A stretch of DNA of 64,000 nt, taken from assembly GCF_004116405.1 (NCBI RefSeq), contig NZ_SDIC01000003.1, positions 434,001 through 498,000 of the forward strand, given 5' to 3'. Below, in pieces: positions 16,390 through 23,730 of this stretch (position 1 is its first letter; each line of letters begins with the position of its first letter). This DNA is from Halegenticoccus tardaugens (GTDB taxonomy: Archaea > Halobacteriota > Halobacteria > Halobacteriales > Haloferacaceae). The notes below the pieces were generated by a model, which saw only the letters and a program-made list of their open reading frames with translations, had not been told where the DNA came from and did no database searches. Both the position numbers and the translations under genes were made by a program.

Positions 16390-17583
16390 ATGAACGTGAC
16401 CGACTGCGTTTCACCGGAATTTTCGACGCTCGACGCGGCCGCCCCCGTCTCGAAGCTCGCGGGTGCGTTCGAGGACCCGACGCGCAAAGCCGTCGTCGTC
16501 ACCGACGACGGCGACTACGAGGGGGTCGTCACCCGCCGCCAGCTCGCGGCGTCGCACCGTCACCCCGACGCCAAGGTGCGCTCGCTCGTCGAGCGCGTCC
16601 CCCGGACGACGGCGACGACCGGCGTCAGGGAGGCCGCGCGCCTGATGGTCGAGTCGGGCTCGATGGCGCTCCCCGCGTTCGACGGCGACCGACTTCGCGG
16701 CGTCGTCGAGGCGGACGGCCTGCTTCGGGAGGTCCAGCCGTCGCTCTCCGCGCTCGCCGTCGAGGACGTGTACTCCGACGACCTGCGGACGCTCGCCCCC
16801 GACGCGACGCTCGGGCGGGCGCTCCACCTGTTCCGCGAGCACCGGATCGCCCACCTCCCCGTCGTCGACGACGACGCCGGCTCGCACTCGGCCCTCGTCG
16901 GCATCGTCAGCCTGACCGACGTCGTCGACTTCGCGACGCGCGACGTCCGCCGGAGTCGCGGCGGCTCTGCGGGCCCGTTCGCCGGCGGCCCGCTCGGCGG
17001 CTCCGGCGCGCGCGAGGGCGAAACCGACCGCCTGCTCGACCTCCCCGTGCGCGACGTGATGACCGCCCCGGTGGGGACGGTGTCGACCGACCGACCGCTC
17101 GACGCCGCCCTCGACCGGATGTTCGACCGCGAGGCGTCATCGCTCGTGGTGACGACCGACGACGGCGCTCCCGCGGGCATCGTCACGAAGACGGACCTCC
17201 TCGGGTCGCTCACGATGGAATCGCCCGACCGGCGATCCGTCCAGATCGTCGGCGTCGGTCTCCTCGGCGACGTCGACTACGACGAGGTTTCCGACCTCGT
17301 CGCCGGCCTCGTCGGGAAGGGCGGCGACCTGACGCTCATCGAGGCGAAGGTCCACTTACACGAGCACGACGAGACGCGAAGGGGGACGCCCCTGCTCTTC
17401 GTCCGCGTCCGGCTCTTCACTGACGACGGACTCTTCGTCGCCTCCGGCGAGGGGTTCGGCGCGCGGTCCGCGCTGCACGCCGCCCGCGACGCCCTCGAAC
17501 GTCAGCTCACGGCGCGCAAGAAGCACCGCGAGAACGGCGAACGGTCGGAAGGACGGTCCCCTGCGGGCGGCGATGGTTGGTAG
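16390..17583 (+). CDS. four-CBS-domain protein with C-terminal S30AE/HPF-like domain
   Basis: This 397-residue protein has four CBS modules: about residues 1-60, 62-120, 124-182 and, after a Gly-rich linker (GGSAGPFAGGPLGGSGAREG), 217-276 (VRDVMTAPVGTVSTDRPLDA). CBS pairs bind adenine nucleotides. The last 110 residues differ: VQIVGVGLLGDVDYDEVSDL, then EAKVHLHEHDETRRGTPLLF, VRVRLFTDDGLFVASGEGFG and ALHAARDALERQL followed by KKH. This strand-helix-strands-helix pattern, ending in a basic A-x3-DALERQL helix, resembles ribosome hibernation factors (S30AE/RaiA/HPF). If right, it could couple nucleotide sensing to ribosome inactivation; no direct evidence here. The gene stands alone before rtcA. 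Confidence 0.85.
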   Translation: MNVTDCVSPEFSTLDAAAPVSKLAGAFEDPTRKAVVVTDDGDYEGVVTRRQLAASHRHPDAKVRSLVERVPRTTATTGVREAARLMVESGSMALPAFDGDRLRGVVEADGLLREVQPSLSALAVEDVYSDDLRTLAPDATLGRALHLFREHRIAHLPVVDDDAGSHSALVGIVSLTDVVDFATRDVRRSRGGSAGPFAGGPLGGSGAREGETDRLLDLPVRDVMTAPVGTVSTDRPLDAALDRMFDREASSLVVTTDDGAPAGIVTKTDLLGSLTMESPDRRSVQIVGVGLLGDVDYDEVSDLVAGLVGKGGDLTLIEAKVHLHEHDETRRGTPLLFVRVRLFTDDGLFVASGEGFGARSALHAARDALERQLTARKKHRENGERSEGRSPAGGDGW

Positions 17584-17673
17584 CCTCGCGCGCGGAGCGT
17601 CGGTCGCCGCCTCGACGTCGACGGCGGCCGCTCCGGAGGACGTTTGCCCGCCGCCGTCGACGGTTCGACCGGG

Positions 17674-18684
17674 ATGATCGAACTCGACGGCTCGGCGGGC
17701 GGCGGCCAGCAGGTCCGGACGGCGCTCGGCCTCTCGGCGGCGACGGGCGAGCCGTTTCGGATGACCGGCGTACGGGCCGCCCGTCCGAATCCGGGCCTCG
17801 CGCCGCAGCACCTCGCGTCGGTCGAGGCGGCCGCGCGCGTCTGCGACGCCGAGGTCGAGGGCGACGAACTCGGGGCCGACGAGGTGACGTTCCGCCCGGG
17901 CGAGGTCCGGGGCGGCGACGTCGACGTCGCCATCGGAACCGCCGGTAGCGTCGCGCTGCTGTTCGACGCGCTGCTCCCGGTGGCGGGCGAACTGACCGCG
18001 CCGCTGCGGGTGCGCGCGACCGGCGGAACCGACGTGAAGTGGTCGCCGCCGGTCGAGTACGTCCGACGGGTCAAGCTGCCGCTCCTCTCCCGTTTCGGGC
18101 TCGACGCCGGGGTCGACCTCGATCGCGTCGGCTTCTACCCGGTCGGCGGCGGACGCGCGACGCTCCGGCTCGAACCGTCGACGCTCGGTCGAGTCGATCT
18201 GACGGAGCGGGGGGATCTCTCCCGCGTCGTAATTTACTCGAAATCGAGTAAATCACTCGAAGGAGCGGACGTCGCGACGCGACAGGCCGAGCGCGCCCGC
18301 GAGCGGCTCGGGGAGCGGGGCGTTCCGGTTGAGATCGGCGAAACGCGGTACGTCGAAACGCGGTCGCCCGGATCGTCGCTCCTCCTCGTCGGGGTCTACG
18401 GGAACTCGCTCGCCGGATTCGACGCGCTCGGCGAGCGCGGCGTTCCCTCGGAGACCGTCGCGGATCGGGCCGTCAAACGGTTTCTGACGTTCGACGCCGG
18501 ACCCGGCGCCGTCGACGTCCACCTCGCGGACCAGTTGCTGGCGTTCCTCGCGCTCGGCGGCGGCGCGGTCCGGATTCCGGAGGTGACGGACCACGTCCGA
18601 ACGAACCGCGAGGTCGTCGAAGCCTTCGGCTACGACCTCGATCTGGACCGCCGTGACGACGGCTCGGTGCTGTTGGTCGCGTGA
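17674..18684 (+). CDS. rtcA: RNA 3'-terminal phosphate cyclase
   Basis: A 336-residue enzyme converts RNA 3'-phosphates to 2',3'-cyclic phosphates through RNA and enzyme adenylylation. MIELDGSAGGGQQVRTALGL is the RtcA N-terminus, PGLAPQHLASVEAAA, GTAGSVALLFDALLPV and GGTDVKWSPPVEYVR are conserved, and HLADQLLAFLALGG near the C-terminus contains the adenylylated histidine. The ATG at 17674 is preferred to an in-frame start ten codons earlier. A 22-base AT-rich perfect palindrome interrupts its GC-rich codons at 18232-18253. Confidence 0.95.
   Translation: MIELDGSAGGGQQVRTALGLSAATGEPFRMTGVRAARPNPGLAPQHLASVEAAARVCDAEVEGDELGADEVTFRPGEVRGGDVDVAIGTAGSVALLFDALLPVAGELTAPLRVRATGGTDVKWSPPVEYVRRVKLPLLSRFGLDAGVDLDRVGFYPVGGGRATLRLEPSTLGRVDLTERGDLSRVVIYSKSSKSLEGADVATRQAERARERLGERGVPVEIGETRYVETRSPGSSLLLVGVYGNSLAGFDALGERGVPSETVADRAVKRFLTFDAGPGAVDVHLADQLLAFLALGGGAVRIPEVTDHVRTNREVVEAFGYDLDLDRRDDGSVLLVA
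18232..18253. promoter_or_regulatory. perfect palindrome inside rtcA
   Basis: ATTTACTCGA (18232-18241) and TCGAGTAAAT (18244-18253) are separated by AA. It encodes part of VVIYSKSSKSLEG, using codons that are AT-rich for this genome. It looks like a protein-binding site or recombination site rather than ordinary coding sequence. Confidence 0.5.
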
Positions 18685-18730
18685 ACGGTCGGCTCGACGC
18701 GGCCTTTCGAAGGCGGCCCGCAGCGTCGCG

Positions 18731-19093
18731 TCAGGCGTTTCGACTCCCGCCGTCGGCGGGGTCGCCGCTCTCCACGTCGATGCGTTGGACGTCCCTCTCC
18801 TCTCGGCTCTCGCCGCCGAGCAGCTTCGACCGCAGTCCGTCGGCGACCGACTGGACCTGGTCCCGGAGCGTTTTGACCTCCTCCTCGAACGCCTCGACGG
18901 ATCGCTCGACGTAGTAGACTCGCTGGTGAGGGATTCGACGGACGAGGTCGCGGCCCCGCTCGTCCTCGCCGGCCTTGACGATCCAGTGCTCCTGGAAGTA
19001 GGCGACGTGCTCGTTCTGCACCGTTCGCTCGACGGTGCCGTCGTCCGGATCTTCGTACGCGATGGTCGCCCGTCCGAGGTCTTTTTCCACCAT
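18731..19093 (-). CDS. conserved haloarchaeal protein with C-terminal coiled coil
   Basis: The 120-residue protein starts MVEKDLGRATIAYEDPDDGT. The first half looks beta-rich (ERTVQNEHVAYFQEHWIVKA); the second half is helical with heptad character (RSVEAFEEEVKTLRDQVQSV) and ends in a polar tail. Family not recognised; no catalytic motif is visible. It converges with rtcA. Confidence 0.65.
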   Translation of the reverse strand: MVEKDLGRATIAYEDPDDGTVERTVQNEHVAYFQEHWIVKAGEDERGRDLVRRIPHQRVYYVERSVEAFEEEVKTLRDQVQSVADGLRSKLLGGESREERDVQRIDVESGDPADGGSRNA

Positions 19094-19201
19094 ACCGCCA
19101 CGATCGCCTTCGACGCAAGTAGGCGCTGTGGCCGCCCGACGGCGGCCGCTCCGTCCGATCCTCGCCGGCGGTTCACGGCGGCGGCGCTCCACTGCGATCG
19201 C

Positions 19202-19651
19202 TCACCCCGGCGCGTACGTCCCCGTCAGCGCCGCCTCCGCGAGCACGTGGCCGTCCATCGCCGCCTGAACCTCGGCCTTCGTCGACCCCGTTTCGAGCGG
19301 GAGCCGGGTGTCGAGCGCGTACAGCCGGAACCGGTACGCGTGCTCTCTGTCCGGCGGATTCGGTCCGCCGTAGCCCGTCTCGCCGTAATCCGTGCGCCCC
19401 TCGACGGCCGCCTCGACCGCCCACGCTTCGGGGATCTCCTCCACGTCCGGGTCGACGTTCCAGACCACCCAGTGGTCCCACACCTTCCCCGCCGGGTCCT
19501 TCGCGTCCGGGTCGTCGACCACGAGGACGAGCGACGCGGTCCCGTCGGGGACCCCCTCGATGCGCAGCGGCGGGTTCACGTTCTCCTCCCGATAGCCGTG
19601 TCGCCGCGGGATCGCCTCCCCGTCGGCGAACGCTGGACTGCTGAGTTGCAT
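19202..19651 (-). CDS. YbhB/YbcL-type PEBP (Raf kinase inhibitor-like) protein
   Basis: The 149-residue protein belongs to the phosphatidylethanolamine-binding protein family. MQLSSPAFADGEAIPRRHGY is the N-terminus, LVLVVDDPDAKDPAGKVWDH holds the conserved D-P-D-A motif of the ligand pocket, WVVWNVDPDVEEIPE follows, and YGGPNPPDREHAYRFRLYAL carries the G-x-x-P-P and H-R-Y-x-F signatures. There is no signal peptide, so it is cytosolic. Function in archaea is unknown. The start at 19651 matches family length. Confidence 0.92.
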   Translation of the reverse strand: MQLSSPAFADGEAIPRRHGYREENVNPPLRIEGVPDGTASLVLVVDDPDAKDPAGKVWDHWVVWNVDPDVEEIPEAWAVEAAVEGRTDYGETGYGGPNPPDREHAYRFRLYALDTRLPLETGSTKAEVQAAMDGHVLAEAALTGTYAPG

Positions 19652-19759
19652 GCCGTACGCCGAGGTTCGACGCCGACGTCGAATACCTTTGTGGGTGTGT
19701 GCCACGGGCGGCCCGAGAGCCGCGGCGAACGCCGCGGCCGCGGGAGTCGACCGCGGAGG

Positions 19760-20752
19760 CTACGGCCCGCCCGCCTGTTCTTCGGGCGGGACGAACGTCC
19801 CGACGGAGACCGTGTACAGCGAGACGGTCCCGACGCGGAGGAGGTACGAAAGCAGGAGGGCGATGGGGGAGAAGACGATCGCCGTTCCGGCGCTGGCCAC
19901 GAGCGAGAGCGACGACACCGGGATCGTCGTCGAGGGAACCTCGCGGTACACGAGCGTCAGGTAGTAGGCGGCGAGGACCGCGAGGAGGCCGAGGTAGATG
20001 AGCCTGCGCGACAGCCGGGCGAGGTCCTGTTGGATGGCGAGCGTCTTGAAGAACTGCCTGACGGTCGCGACCGCCTTGAGCAGCTCCAGGATCGCGTCCA
20101 GTTCCTCCAGCGCCTCCTCGGCGAGGCGGTCGCCGTGCGCGCGTTCGAGCCGCCTCGTCTCGGTGATGTGCGTCGCGTACTCCGATCCGAAGATGACGAG
20201 CAGCGTGTCGACGGTGTTGTCGGTTCCCTCCGCCTCCCGGAGGTGCTCCGCGTACGAGGCGAGATCGTCGGCGTACGACTCGATCTCCGCCGCGAGGTCG
20301 GACTCCTCCGCGTCGCCGCTCGCCTCCTCGACGGCGCGCCGGAGCGCCGCGACGCGCTCTTGGAGCGTTTCCGCGATGAGGACCAGGAAGGCGGCCGGGT
20401 CGTTCGGGCTGGACGGCTCGCCGGCGAGGTCTTCGACCCGTCGGCGAAATTCGAGATTCTCGTCCAGCTTCCCCGTCAACTCGGCCGGCGCGCCGAGCAC
20501 CCGCGAGAGGACGAGCTGGTTGAGCGACAGCGCCACCGTGATGAGCGTGAGCAGCCCCGCGAGGACGCCGCTCCGGAGCATCGGCGCGACCCTGCTGCTC
20601 GGCCCAACGTCGATCAGCGTGGTCTCGCTGAGCGTCAGCGTGAGCACGAAGACGCCGAGCACGATCACGGCGGCGAGGACCGCGCGGCTCCCGCTCAGGA
20701 GGTACCAGTGGCCGATCGTGCCGTGTCGCCTTCGTTCGTCCGATCCGCTCAT
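19760..20752 (-). CDS. membrane protein with cytosolic coiled-coil middle
   Basis: A 330-residue protein has two N-terminal helices (about residues 24-44 and 60-82), a charged helical middle of about 150 residues, and two more helices near the end (about 233-255 and 265-312). The middle contains YADDLASYAEHLREAEGTDN and ELDAILELLKAVATVRQFFK. Family not recognised. The ATG at 20752 is used; a GTG three codons earlier is possible. It is monocistronic. Confidence 0.72.
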   Translation of the reverse strand: MSGSDERRRHGTIGHWYLLSGSRAVLAAVIVLGVFVLTLTLSETTLIDVGPSSRVAPMLRSGVLAGLLTLITVALSLNQLVLSRVLGAPAELTGKLDENLEFRRRVEDLAGEPSSPNDPAAFLVLIAETLQERVAALRRAVEEASGDAEESDLAAEIESYADDLASYAEHLREAEGTDNTVDTLLVIFGSEYATHITETRRLERAHGDRLAEEALEELDAILELLKAVATVRQFFKTLAIQQDLARLSRRLIYLGLLAVLAAYYLTLVYREVPSTTIPVSSLSLVASAGTAIVFSPIALLLSYLLRVGTVSLYTVSVGTFVPPEEQAGGP

Positions 20753-20924
20753 CGTCGGCACCCACGGCGCGCCGTCGCCGAACGTTCGCTCGACCGCCGA
20801 CCGCGACGCGTCTTTCCTTCGTCCATCGTCCGATCTACTCGAACGAACCCGCGACTGGCGGATAAGTACAACGGCTGCGAGGGCGACGGGGCGTCGGTAT
20901 CTCTGGGCGTCGAAGCGCCGACGC

Positions 20925-22739
20925 TCAGGGCGCGTAGTAGTACTCGCCCTGCTTTTTCTGCTGGCGGTCCAGCCGGCTGCCGGGCTTGTTGATGCGCGGC
21001 CGTCCCGTCCGCTCGTCGCGCCGGAACGTGATGTCGAGGTCGGCGAGGAAGTCGTTCATGCCGTCGCGCATCCCCTGCGGCCGCGACGCGTGGCCGCGCC
21101 GGGCCGGTTCGCCGTCGAACACCATCAGCCGGTCGGCGAGGAGGTCGATCATGTAGATGTCGTGGTCGATGACCATCGCCGTCGCGTCGTGATTCTCCGC
21201 GTACCGCCGGATGGCGCTCGTCGCCTGCACGCGCTGTTCGACGTCGAGGTGGGCGCTCGGCTCGTCGAGGAGGTAGAGGTCGGCGTCCTTCGACAGGCAG
21301 GCGGCGATGGCGACGCGCTGGCGCTCGCCGCCGGAGAGGTCCGTGAGGTTCTGCTCCATGATGCGGGTGAGCTGGAGGGGGTTCGCCACCTCCGTGTTCC
21401 AAAAGGACGTGCCGAAGTCGTCGGTGATCGACGAGAGGAACGCGTCGACGCGCATCGGCTGGTCGATCTCGATGTACTGCGGCTTGTAGGAGATGTCGAG
21501 GTGGAAGTCGAGTTCTCCCTCGTCGGGTTCGAGCGCCCCCGCGAACAGCTTCGCGAGCGTCGACTTGCCGATCCCGTTCGGCCCGACGACGCCGAGCACC
21601 TCGCCGTGGTGGATCGCGCCGCCTTCGACCGTCAGCGAGAACTCACCTTCTCCGTAGGACTTCGTCAGGTCCGGGTACTCGACGAGCACGTCGTCCTTCG
21701 CGGTCCGGCGGGGCGCGTGCTCCTCGAAGGTGATCGCCTCCGGTCGGATCCGCATGTTCTCGTTCGTCAGGTAGCCTTTCAGGTACTCGTTGATGCCGTT
21801 TCGGACCGACTTGGGCGGCGTGACGACGCCGAACGCCCCCGGCTCGCCGTACGCGACGTGAAGCGAGCCCGCGAGGAGGTCGAGCACCGCGAGGTCGTGT
21901 TCGACGACGAGCATCGATCGATCCTCGTCCTCGGCCAGTTCCTGGATCAGCCGCGCCGCGGTGACGCGCTGGCCGATGTCGAGGTAGGGGGTGATCTCGT
22001 CGAGGAAGTAGAAGTCGACGTCGCGGGCGAGCGTCGCCGCGAGCGCCACCCGCTGGAGCTCTCCGCCCGAGACGGAGTCGATCGACTGGTCCATCACCGG
22101 CTCGATTTCGAGCCGCGCGACGAGGTCGGAGAGCACGCCGCGCTCGTCGGTGCGCTCCAGCAGGTCGCGGGTGTTGCCGGAGAAGCGCTTCGGGATCTGA
22201 TCCACGTACTGCGGCTTGCGGGCAACCGTGATCTCGCCCGCCATCAGGCGCTCGACGTAGTTCTGCAGCGCCGTCCCGCGGTAGCGGTCGAGCGCGGCGT
22301 CCCAGTCCGGCTCCGCGCCGTACTCGCCGAGGTTCGGCGTGATCTCGCGGGCGAGGATGCGAACCGCCGTGGACTTCCCGATGCCGTTCGGCCCGAGGAT
22401 GCCCGTCACCTTGCCGCCCTCGGGGACCGGAAGCCCGTAGAGGGCGAAGGCGTTCTCGCCGTAGCGGTGGGTCGGATCCTCGGTGAGCTCCTGCGGCAGG
22501 TTGATGATCTCGATGGCGTCGAACGGGCACTTCTCGACGCAGATGCCGCACGTCTCGCCGAGACAGATCTCCTCGCTGATGCGGATCTGATCGGGGTCGC
22601 CCTCCTCCGCGTCCTCCCCGCGGAGCGTGATGCACTCCTTGCCGGTGCGGTTCGGCGGGCAGTAGTTGCTGCACTCGTAGTTGCACCGGTCGGGTTGACA
22701 CCGGTCGAGGTCGACGACGGCGATGCTGTCCTCCGCCAT
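20925..22739 (-). CDS. abce1: ribosome recycling ATPase ABCE1 (RLI)
   Basis: This 604-residue ABC ATPase splits ribosomes after termination. The N-terminal Fe-S domain holds eight cysteines (in CQPDRCNYECSNYCPPNRTG and CLGETCGICVEKCPFDAIEI). Two nucleotide-binding domains each have Walker A GPNGIGKST, with ABC signatures SGGELQR and SGGERQR, and a hinge region lies between them. Length and order match archaeal ABCE1. It follows the EMC6-like gene by two bases, so the two form an operon. Confidence 0.97.
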   Translation of the reverse strand: MAEDSIAVVDLDRCQPDRCNYECSNYCPPNRTGKECITLRGEDAEEGDPDQIRISEEICLGETCGICVEKCPFDAIEIINLPQELTEDPTHRYGENAFALYGLPVPEGGKVTGILGPNGIGKSTAVRILAREITPNLGEYGAEPDWDAALDRYRGTALQNYVERLMAGEITVARKPQYVDQIPKRFSGNTRDLLERTDERGVLSDLVARLEIEPVMDQSIDSVSGGELQRVALAATLARDVDFYFLDEITPYLDIGQRVTAARLIQELAEDEDRSMLVVEHDLAVLDLLAGSLHVAYGEPGAFGVVTPPKSVRNGINEYLKGYLTNENMRIRPEAITFEEHAPRRTAKDDVLVEYPDLTKSYGEGEFSLTVEGGAIHHGEVLGVVGPNGIGKSTLAKLFAGALEPDEGELDFHLDISYKPQYIEIDQPMRVDAFLSSITDDFGTSFWNTEVANPLQLTRIMEQNLTDLSGGERQRVAIAACLSKDADLYLLDEPSAHLDVEQRVQATSAIRRYAENHDATAMVIDHDIYMIDLLADRLMVFDGEPARRGHASRPQGMRDGMNDFLADLDITFRRDERTGRPRINKPGSRLDRQQKKQGEYYYAP

Positions 22740-22741
22740 GA

Positions 22742-23056
22742 TCAGAACGCGACGCCGGCGGACAGGAGGATCGCGAACGTGATGAACCAGAGCGTGAACG
22801 TCATGAAGACGACGTAGATGTAGTCCTTCGGACCGAAGTCCTCGACGTCCACGCCGAGCAGTCGAAGCAGCGGGAACTGCGCGAGCACGAACGCGGCCAC
22901 CACGAACACCGACTGCACGTTCTGAGCCGCCGCCGCCGTCGTGCCGAAGAGGTACCCCGACAGGACGCCCGCCGTCACCCCCGCGAGGCAGGCGAGCGTC
23001 GTGACCGTCACCCCCCGCATGTGATCGGAGAGACCGGTCGCCGTTTGCGTAGCCAT
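22742..23056 (-). CDS. EMC6-like membrane protein
   Basis: The 104-residue protein has three hydrophobic segments (about residues 18-40, 46-66 and 78-100). The sequence between, LRLLGVDVEDFGPKDYIYVV, is characteristic of the archaeal EMC6-like family, related to a subunit of the eukaryotic ER membrane insertase complex. MATQTATGLSDHMRGVTVTT is taken as the N-terminus. It ends two bases before ABCE1, suggesting that membrane protein biogenesis and ribosome recycling are cotranscribed. Confidence 0.85.
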   Translation of the reverse strand: MATQTATGLSDHMRGVTVTTLACLAGVTAGVLSGYLFGTTAAAAQNVQSVFVVAAFVLAQFPLLRLLGVDVEDFGPKDYIYVVFMTFTLWFITFAILLSAGVAF

Positions 23057-23228
23057 GGTCGAAGGTGCGCCATCCGGCGTCAAAAGGCGTTCGATTGGGC
23101 CGAAATCCGTGCGGCGAGCCCCGCGGATCGTCCAGTTCGATCGCCGCCGCCCGCGCCGTCGGCCTCGTTTCTGTCGGATTTCGCGCGTCGGTTCTGGACG
23201 CGCGTCAGCGTCCGGCGTCGGCGCTTAC

Positions 23229-23241
23229 CAATCTTTATGAC
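23229..23241 (+). promoter_or_regulatory. TATA box of the winged-helix gene
   Basis: AATCTTTATGAC lies about 27-36 bases before the ATG at 23266, in an otherwise GC-rich stretch. Confidence 0.45.
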
Positions 23242-23265
23242 GCTGGCGCGTTTCGAATCGTAACG

Positions 23266-23541
23266 ATGGCTGGAACAGACAAAGAGAGCCTCGACGATCT
23301 CCCTCCGAGCGCGAAGCTGGTGTTCAAGGTACTCGAATACAACGGGCCGCTCACCCAGAAGGGGATTGTCGAGGAATCGATGCTGTCGGCACGGACGGTT
23401 CGCTACGCCCTCGAACGGCTGGAGGGCATCGGGGTCGTCGACGAAGACGTGTATTTCGCCGACGCGCGCCAGAACCTCTACCAGTTGAACGAACTCGGCG
23501 CGAAAGTCGACGGTGGCACCGAGGCGTGCTGCGCCGAATAG
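23266..23541 (+). CDS. small winged-helix (MarR-type) DNA-binding protein
   Basis: The 91-residue protein is a single winged-helix domain: SAKLVFKVLEYNGPLTQKGI, EESMLSARTVRYALERLEGI as the recognition helix, then a wing (DEDVYFADARQNLYQLN). The C-terminus ends EACCAE, a vicinal cysteine pair that could sense metal or redox state, which is speculative. Similar small haloarchaeal proteins are annotated as MarR or TrmB-like. It stands divergent from the EMC6-like/ABCE1 operon. Targets unknown. Confidence 0.82.
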   Translation: MAGTDKESLDDLPPSAKLVFKVLEYNGPLTQKGIVEESMLSARTVRYALERLEGIGVVDEDVYFADARQNLYQLNELGAKVDGGTEACCAE

Positions 23542-23658
23542 CTCTTTCCTGCGTGTCGTAGACTCGCCGGGTACGAATCGCTAAGGACGTGCGGTCGAAC
23601 GTGGCACATCCGGGCACCGCACCGCGATTTTTGTGAGGCGATCGACGACGCTCCGAGA

Positions 23659-23730
23659 TCAGTAGGCCTCGACCGGAACGTTCAGCGCTTCGAAGTCGAC
23701 GGCGGTAGCCGTGAGGACCGCGTCAGGCCG
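23659..23730 (-). pseudogene. C-terminal fragment resembling a PIN-domain toxin
   Basis: After the ATPase stop codon the minus strand encodes RPDAVLTATAVDFEALNVPV then EAY and a stop. This resembles the last strand and tail of VapC-type PIN proteins (ADAV-T-x-DFE-x-DVPVE-Y). No upstream part remains: the frame runs antisense-free into the next gene in a different frame. It is probably a relic; the short length keeps confidence low. Confidence 0.3.
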
